A DNA stretch of 64,000 nt from Heterodera schachtii (Eukaryota; Nematoda; Chromadorea; Rhabditida; Heteroderidae), in the NCBI GenBank assembly GCA_023374025.1, contig SIJG01000010.1:584517-648516 (forward strand). The letters are read 5' to 3'. The notes below the pieces were generated by a model. The model had not been told where the DNA came from. It saw only the letters and a list, made by a program, of their open reading frames with translations, and searched no databases. The position numbers and the translations under genes were made by a program. Below are positions 60,101 to 64,000 of the stretch, piece by piece. The first letter of the stretch is position 1, and the number at the start of each line of letters is the position of its first letter.

Positions 60101-60247
60101 GTCATGGACGGAGTCGAATATTTCGCCAGTCGCCGCCTGATCACCGTGTTTTCGGCACCGCGCTATTCGGGGCAGAACAACACGGGAGCAACGCTGACCA
60201 TCGCACCGGACCTGAGCCATTCAATCACGCGCTTCCCGCCGACCTGA
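57120..60247 (+). CDS. PP1-like serine/threonine phosphatase with lipidation-type N-terminus
   Basis: Exons 57120-57245 (or 57248), 57918-58163, 58596-58660, 58712-58836, 59428-59666 and 60098-60247 give about 316 residues. All PPP-family metal and catalytic motifs are present: [29 protein letters not shown] and RAHQLVMDG, followed by SAPRYSG in place of the usual SAPNYCG. The likely start [10 protein letters not shown] fits an N-myristoylation signal (Gly2, Ser6) with a palmitoylatable Cys3. Exon 1 ends in a run of GT dinucleotides; two donors keep the frame. The C-terminus stops shortly after the catalytic core (ITRFPPT), lacking the tail of PP1. Nematodes have many divergent PP1-like genes and this is probably one. 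AATAAA is at 60487-60492. A broken paralogue is at 34.2 kb. Confidence 0.9.
57275..57870. mobile_element. Foldback element filling most of PP1 intron 1
   Basis: The left arm (GGCCATAACTTTTGCCAAAT, TTGGTATCATTCGATAGGGC) is mirrored on the right (GCCCTATCGAATGATACCAA, GGCAAAAGTTATTGCC). The outer ends, AAAAAAGCCATC near 57290 and GATGGCTTTTTT near 57855, also pair. A second partial arm with TGCTATCATTCGCTAGCTC near 57570 shows that another family member has inserted or recombined. Confidence 0.75.
58197..58548. mobile_element. Foldback element filling most of PP1 intron 2
   Basis: The left arm (CCATTTGAGTGGAACAGAG, TTATAACTTTTAATTGAAAC, TTCATTCGATAGCCCTAAGT) pairs with the right arm (ACTTAGGGCTATCTAATGA, GTTTCAATGAAAAGTTATAA, CACTCAAATGA). 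The element occupies about 350 of the 432 intron bases. Confidence 0.78.
58947..59227. mobile_element. Short TIR element with an internal 18-bp minisatellite
   Basis: The left end CAGTAAATGCTCTAATTATC and right end GATAATTAGAGCAATATACG are inverted repeats; TA lies at each border (58945-58946 and 59228-59229), as in Tc1/mariner or pogo elements. Between about 59010 and 59210 the unit GGAGACAGGGGGATTAAT is repeated about eleven times, with two copies reading GACAGCGGGGTTAAT. It lies in the PP1 intron between the exons ending at 58836 and starting at 59428. Confidence 0.8.
59690..60010. mobile_element. Foldback element in PP1 intron 5
   Basis: The left arm (TTGCTATTATTCGATAGATC, TAAGTGTTCTTTATGAGCC) is mirrored by the right arm (GACTGATAGAGAACACTTAG, GGGCTATCGAATGATATCAA). 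Most of the 431-bp intron is covered. It belongs to the same family as the elements in introns 1 and 2. Confidence 0.75.
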
Positions 60248-60344
60248 GGACAAGAAGGACTGAACGCACAAACTGAACCGAAGGATGATGGAACCGCCTT
60301 GAGAACGGCGCGCGTTGAGAAATCGGACCGTCTGACCCCCCATT

Positions 60345-60380
60345 GTGGTATTGTATTGTATTGTATTGTATTGTATTGTA
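60345..60380 (+). repeat. (TTGTA)n microsatellite in the PP1 3' UTR
   Basis: The pentamer GTATT is repeated about seven times shortly after the PP1 stop codon and before the poly(A) signal at 60487. Confidence 0.9.
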
Positions 60381-60840
60381 AACCCCCATTTAACATGATC
60401 AACTCCCCCAAAAAAAACTGTTGTCATTTCAACCATTTGCGTGTGTGTGAATGTATGTATGTATGTATTGTGTATGTGTGTGTGTGAATAAACATGTAAT
60501 GTAATCGTTTTTATTACAAATTACAAAAAAATTGACAATTGTTTTCTTCTAAAATGATTTTAAATTTGGTAAAATTTGGCATTTTTAAATTTGGCCACTT
60601 CTCCATATTTGATATTTTAGTCCATATAATTTATAGTCCTATGTGGTGATCAGCGAGTGATCCATTCTCCTAGAAAAATGTTCATGATCAGCAGGCAGTA
60701 AAAAGCCTCAAATTTAGTAAGTGTAAAATGATATTCGAAAAGCAACAAAAAATTAAGCAAAATTAGTATTGAGCAAAATGATTTTTAAAATCAAAATTCC
60801 TGTAATAAAAGTTTAAAAAAAATTTGGAAATGAAGATGAT

Positions 60841-60968
60841 CACCGAATTTGCCAAGTCGAGAGCCTGAAAAGCGGGGGGATTTGGCCATTATTATATACA
60901 AAGAAAAGGAAACACAAATCCAAATTGATCTCGTATTTTGGATTACTTTGCGTGCCTCAGTTACCGAG
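60841..60968 (-). pseudogene. Inverted fragment of the 14-3-3 gene
   Basis: Read on the minus strand the segment contains TGAGGCACGCAAAGTAATCC (encoding EARKVIQ of exon 5), an expanded version of intron 5 with GGCCAAATCCCCCCGCTTTT, and CAGGCTCTCGACTTGGC from the start of exon 6. It therefore matches 62190-62300 of the intact gene in inverted orientation, 1.3 kb away. The copy extends a little way beyond into unrelated sequence and cannot encode a protein. Confidence 0.88.
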
Positions 60969-61348
60969 CTTTTGAAAAAAATTCCTTTATTTTTTTTTAA
61001 ATTTTCAATTTTTTGTTCTAAGTTTCTCATTTTTGATTGGTTTTATAAATATTTTAGATTTTTTCGCAAAATTTAATTAAAGTTTTCGGATATCTTCGTA
61101 AATACACATAAATCCAAGCCATAATGATCAGCAGAAAAACGTTTTGATGATAAGGAATCATTTTTAAAAATTTTGCAAAATTGTTTTTGAAAATAGTGAC
61201 TCTTTGGCATAATGTTGCTTTGAATCGTTGTGAAACATTTGAAAATTCCTCGAAACACTCAAAAAATGTCTATAAAAGGGATGGAAAAGTGCGCATTCGC
61301 CTCACAATTCGTCTTCAATTCTTTTACCAATTTGTACATATTTCACCA

Positions 61349-62413
61349 ATGGCGGCCGAGCTCGAAACAAAGGAACAAATCGTCTACCTTATCGAAGTGT
61401 GCGAGAAGGCGCGACGTTACGACGACATGGTGGAGGCCGTGAAAAAGGTGGCCTCGAAATTTTCAAATTTTTTTTTTGAAACCTCCCTAATTATACCCTC
61501 CCCATTTCAGCTGATCAAGTTGGACCCCAATCTGACCCTGGAGGAGCGCATTTCGTTGTCAACGGCTTACAAAGGTGCGATGGCTTCTCGTCGTTCGTCC
61601 TGGCGTGGTTTGGTCTCCATCGAAGAGCGGACCGGCGCGAGTTTGAGCGATGCACAACAACAGGTGGCATCATTTGGCCACAATTGGCCCTAATTTCCCC
61701 AAACAATTTTCAGGTGTTGGAGAACTATCGTGAGAAGGTGCAGAATGAACTGGTGAACACTTGCCAAGAACTTTTGGTGAGTTTTTCGGTTTTTCACCGA
61801 TTTTTTTCCAAGTTATTAATTTCACCAATTTCCCATTTAGACATGCATCAACGAAGTGCTGTTTCCGAAGGCGTCCGACGTGGAGCAGAAGGTGTTCTAT
61901 CTGAAGATGAAAGCCGACTACTACCGTTACATTTCCGAAGTCGCGACGGACGAAGACCGATCCGGTGGGATTTGAGAGGATTTTGTGCCCGATTTTCAGG
62001 CATTTTGTGATTTGAGATTCCTCAATCAACTAACCATCTTCTGTTTTTTTACAGGTGTTGTCGAACTCGCCAAAGTTGCCTACCAGGAAGCGATGGACAC
62101 GGCCGGCGACAAAATCCCAGCGACCGATCCGACTCGGCTTGGCCTTGCGCTCAACTTTGCCGTGTTCAACTACGAGATCTTAAATTCGGTGTCCGAGGCA
62201 CGCAAAGTGATCCAAACTGTGAGTTTCGGATTTTGATTTTTATGTTTCGTTTTCATGGCCAAATCCCCCCGCTTTTCACAGGCTCTCGACTTGGCCAATG
62301 CGGAGATCCCCAAACTCAAGGAGCCGTTGTCTGAGGAGGCCGAAGGCAATTTGCGCGTGATGAAGGAAAACATGGACTTGTGGAAGCCGGAGGACGACAA
62401 GCCTCCCGCCTAG
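61349..62413 (+). CDS. 14-3-3 protein, divergent isoform
   Basis: Six exons, 61349-61447, 61511-61663, 61714-61776, 61841-61964, 62055-62218 and 62282-62413, encode 244 residues, a normal length. Family landmarks are [32 protein letters not shown] (Lys and Arg of the phosphopeptide pocket), [17 protein letters not shown] (the pocket Arg-Tyr), [19 protein letters not shown] and [11 protein letters not shown]. Helices H and I are unusually divergent ([34 protein letters not shown]) but align without gaps to the family. The protein should be a cytosolic dimer that binds phosphoserine/phosphothreonine partners. AATAAA is at 62586-62591. Two canonical 14-3-3 genes are common in nematodes; this may be an extra copy. 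Confidence 0.95.
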
Positions 62414-63570
62414 AAGAGCTGAGAAGAAAAGGACGGACCAACCGATGGATGAGTGTAAATTGGACAGATCGGATGGATGAACGATATTATACATACAGCA
62501 ACGATATTCAGAGATTGTATAAATAATTATTGTATGTGATGTATATATGCCATTGTATTGTATGTATTTGTGTGCTCCTCGTGTTAATAAATGCCATAAA
62601 TGTGCAGGCCAAGTGCCAAATTCCGTTGTCAAACATTTCTTGATTGGTTGGTAACAAATTTGTTTGGCACTTGTTAACTGTTTGTTTTTGAATAGGGTGA
62701 TGCCAAAACAATAGGGTTTATTCAAACAAGAAAAAAATGCGTTTTAAAAGAAATTCGGCAGAAATTTTTCGTACCTGTGAAGGAGACCTAGGGAATTAAA
62801 AAAATTTTGCTTAAATTTTCATGAATTTTTTCGTGACTTTTTGTTCTTTTTTATGACCTGTTCGAGTCTGCGATTTCATGACTTTTTTAGTTGACTAAAG
62901 ATTTTTCGTGACTTAAATTCCCATCCATAATGATCACGAATGTCACGTTCATTTGGATTAATTCCGAGAGAGTGAAACACCCATTTCAAATATTTGTCGA
63001 ATATATTAATTAAATTAATCTTTTTGTTCATTTTTTTGATAATTTGGTGTAGGAATTGGTCGTGTTTTGGGGATGATGAACGCGACTTGTTTAATAAAAA
63101 TTGTACAACAACTTTTAAAATTTGTTGAATTTGGCGATTTGGCGAAATGTTTTTTTTTGGTAGAGAGTTGGCGAAATGCCCGAATTTGAATTACAAATTT
63201 GTTTGCGAAAATTGTCAATTTGCGAGATATCCGTAGTACACCAATGAAATACCGGTGGAAATTCAGTTCACATGCCCTCCGCTGACTCTAATTTTCATTT
63301 AAATTGCCCATTAATAATTATCCATCCAAATTATGAATTAAATTCATTTAGCAAATTCTCTGATGGACAAACTCAATCCCCCTTAATCCCTTTCTTTTTT
63401 TTTTGGTTTTTCCATTTTTAGCCATTTTTATTCTTGTGAAATGTGCCCTTCCTTCCCCTTCCTTTCCTTTCCTTTGTCATGTGCCTTTGCCGTTTGCCTT
63501 AAATATTTTATTATTTTGCCTTGGGTCATGTGGGAGGAAAGGAGAGAGAATTTTGTTAATGATGCAAATC
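62414..63570. other. Region downstream of the 14-3-3 gene, no supported gene
   Basis: The first ~180 bp are the likely 3' UTR. The remainder is AT-rich and includes TTTTTCGTGACTT/TTTTTCATGACTT words repeated near 62830-62920. A plus-strand ORF at 63403-63609 is Pro/Leu/Phe-rich low complexity without a recognisable family. Confidence 0.5.
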
Positions 63571-63579
63571 GATAAACAA

Positions 63580-63960
63580 ATGTTTACAAAGAGAGAGACA
63601 GAGAGATAGAGAAAGAGAGAATTGAAGAAATGACAAAAGAGTGAAGGAAAATTGTGTTGACAGAGAAAAGGAGACGAGTGGGCAGAGACGTGGAAATAAG
63701 AAATGATGAGAGAGAGAAATAGAGGGAACAACAGAGGAGAGGGAAAGAGAGAAAACGAAGAGAGAGGGAGAGAGAGAGAGAGAGAGGAATGAGGAGGAGC
63801 GAGAAGCAGTGAAAATGAGGTAGAGGGAGAGGATGAGGAGGAGCGAGAAGCAGTAAAAATAGGGAAGAGAGAAAACTGGTAAGAAAGAAAGGAAAATTCC
63901 CTTCCTAAAGAGCGAGAGAGAGAGAGAGAGGAAGAAAGAAAGAAAAAATTCTCTTCCCCC
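63580..63960 (+). repeat. Long GA-rich purine tract
   Basis: Imperfect (GA)n and (GGA)n sequence covers about 380 bp. A larger unit (GAGGAGGAGCGAGAAGCAGT) is repeated at 63791-63810 and 63836-63855. The reverse reading gives a Ser/Leu-rich ORF that is a by-product of the repeat. Confidence 0.9.
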
Positions 63961-64000
63961 CCCCCCCCTATTAAGCTCACATTGCCACTAGAAACACATA

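Noticed and set aside
63477..63980. 167-codon minus-strand Ser/Leu-rich ORF
   Set aside because: It is the complement of a GA-rich simple repeat and has no domain-like sequence.

Overview
The window is eukaryotic and most likely from a plant-parasitic tylenchid nematode of the cyst-nematode type. The basis is compact multi-exon genes with GT-AG introns, exons near 50% GC set in very AT-rich introns and spacers, introns as short as 34-37 nt, and many small foldback elements in introns. The organism call is an inference from this style and from protein similarity remembered without a database. No bacterial operon, CRISPR array, rRNA or intact tRNA gene was seen. Exons were assembled by hand from splice signals, reading phase and family similarity.

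Left part (1-34.6 kb). A last exon of a minus-strand gene (574-682) is followed by two tandemly duplicated, unrecognised tail-anchored coiled-coil genes (2108-3459, 5069-6950). Next come a PBDC1 homologue (7241-8977), a truncated thioester-domain gene of the alpha-2-macroglobulin/TEP family (10617-13577), a p24/TMED cargo receptor (14169-16476) with broken copies downstream (18.2-20.1 kb), a small two-TM protein (20915-21565), isopentenyl-diphosphate isomerase (22702-24866), signal peptidase subunit SPCS3 (25608-27627), a pyroglutamyl-peptidase I with an apparent frameshift (28240-29884), and a basic nuclear-type protein (30976-32831). Nested and inverted-repeat elements, several with clear target-site duplications, and tRNA-derived short elements fill the gaps.

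Middle (34.78-52.71 kb). A satellite array of 27 full copies of a ~663-bp monomer takes up 28% of the window. It is flanked on the left by a broken copy of a PP1-type phosphatase and on the right by a degenerate transposon-encoded protein.

Right part (52.7-64 kb). Here lie a spliced histone H2A with a long Lys/Gly-rich N-terminal extension (minus strand, 54076-54763), a PP1-like phosphatase whose predicted N-terminus is a dual-lipidation signal (57120-60247), and a divergent but full-length 14-3-3 protein (61349-62413) with an inverted fragment of itself just upstream. The genes are unrelated housekeeping and regulatory genes (secretory pathway: TMED and SPCS3; isoprenoid synthesis: IDI; phospho-signalling: PP1 and 14-3-3; chromatin: H2A) and do not form one system. 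The most distinctive aspects are the satellite with signs of a two-monomer higher-order unit, the repeated occupation of introns by one foldback family, the lipidated PP1 and the extended H2A.
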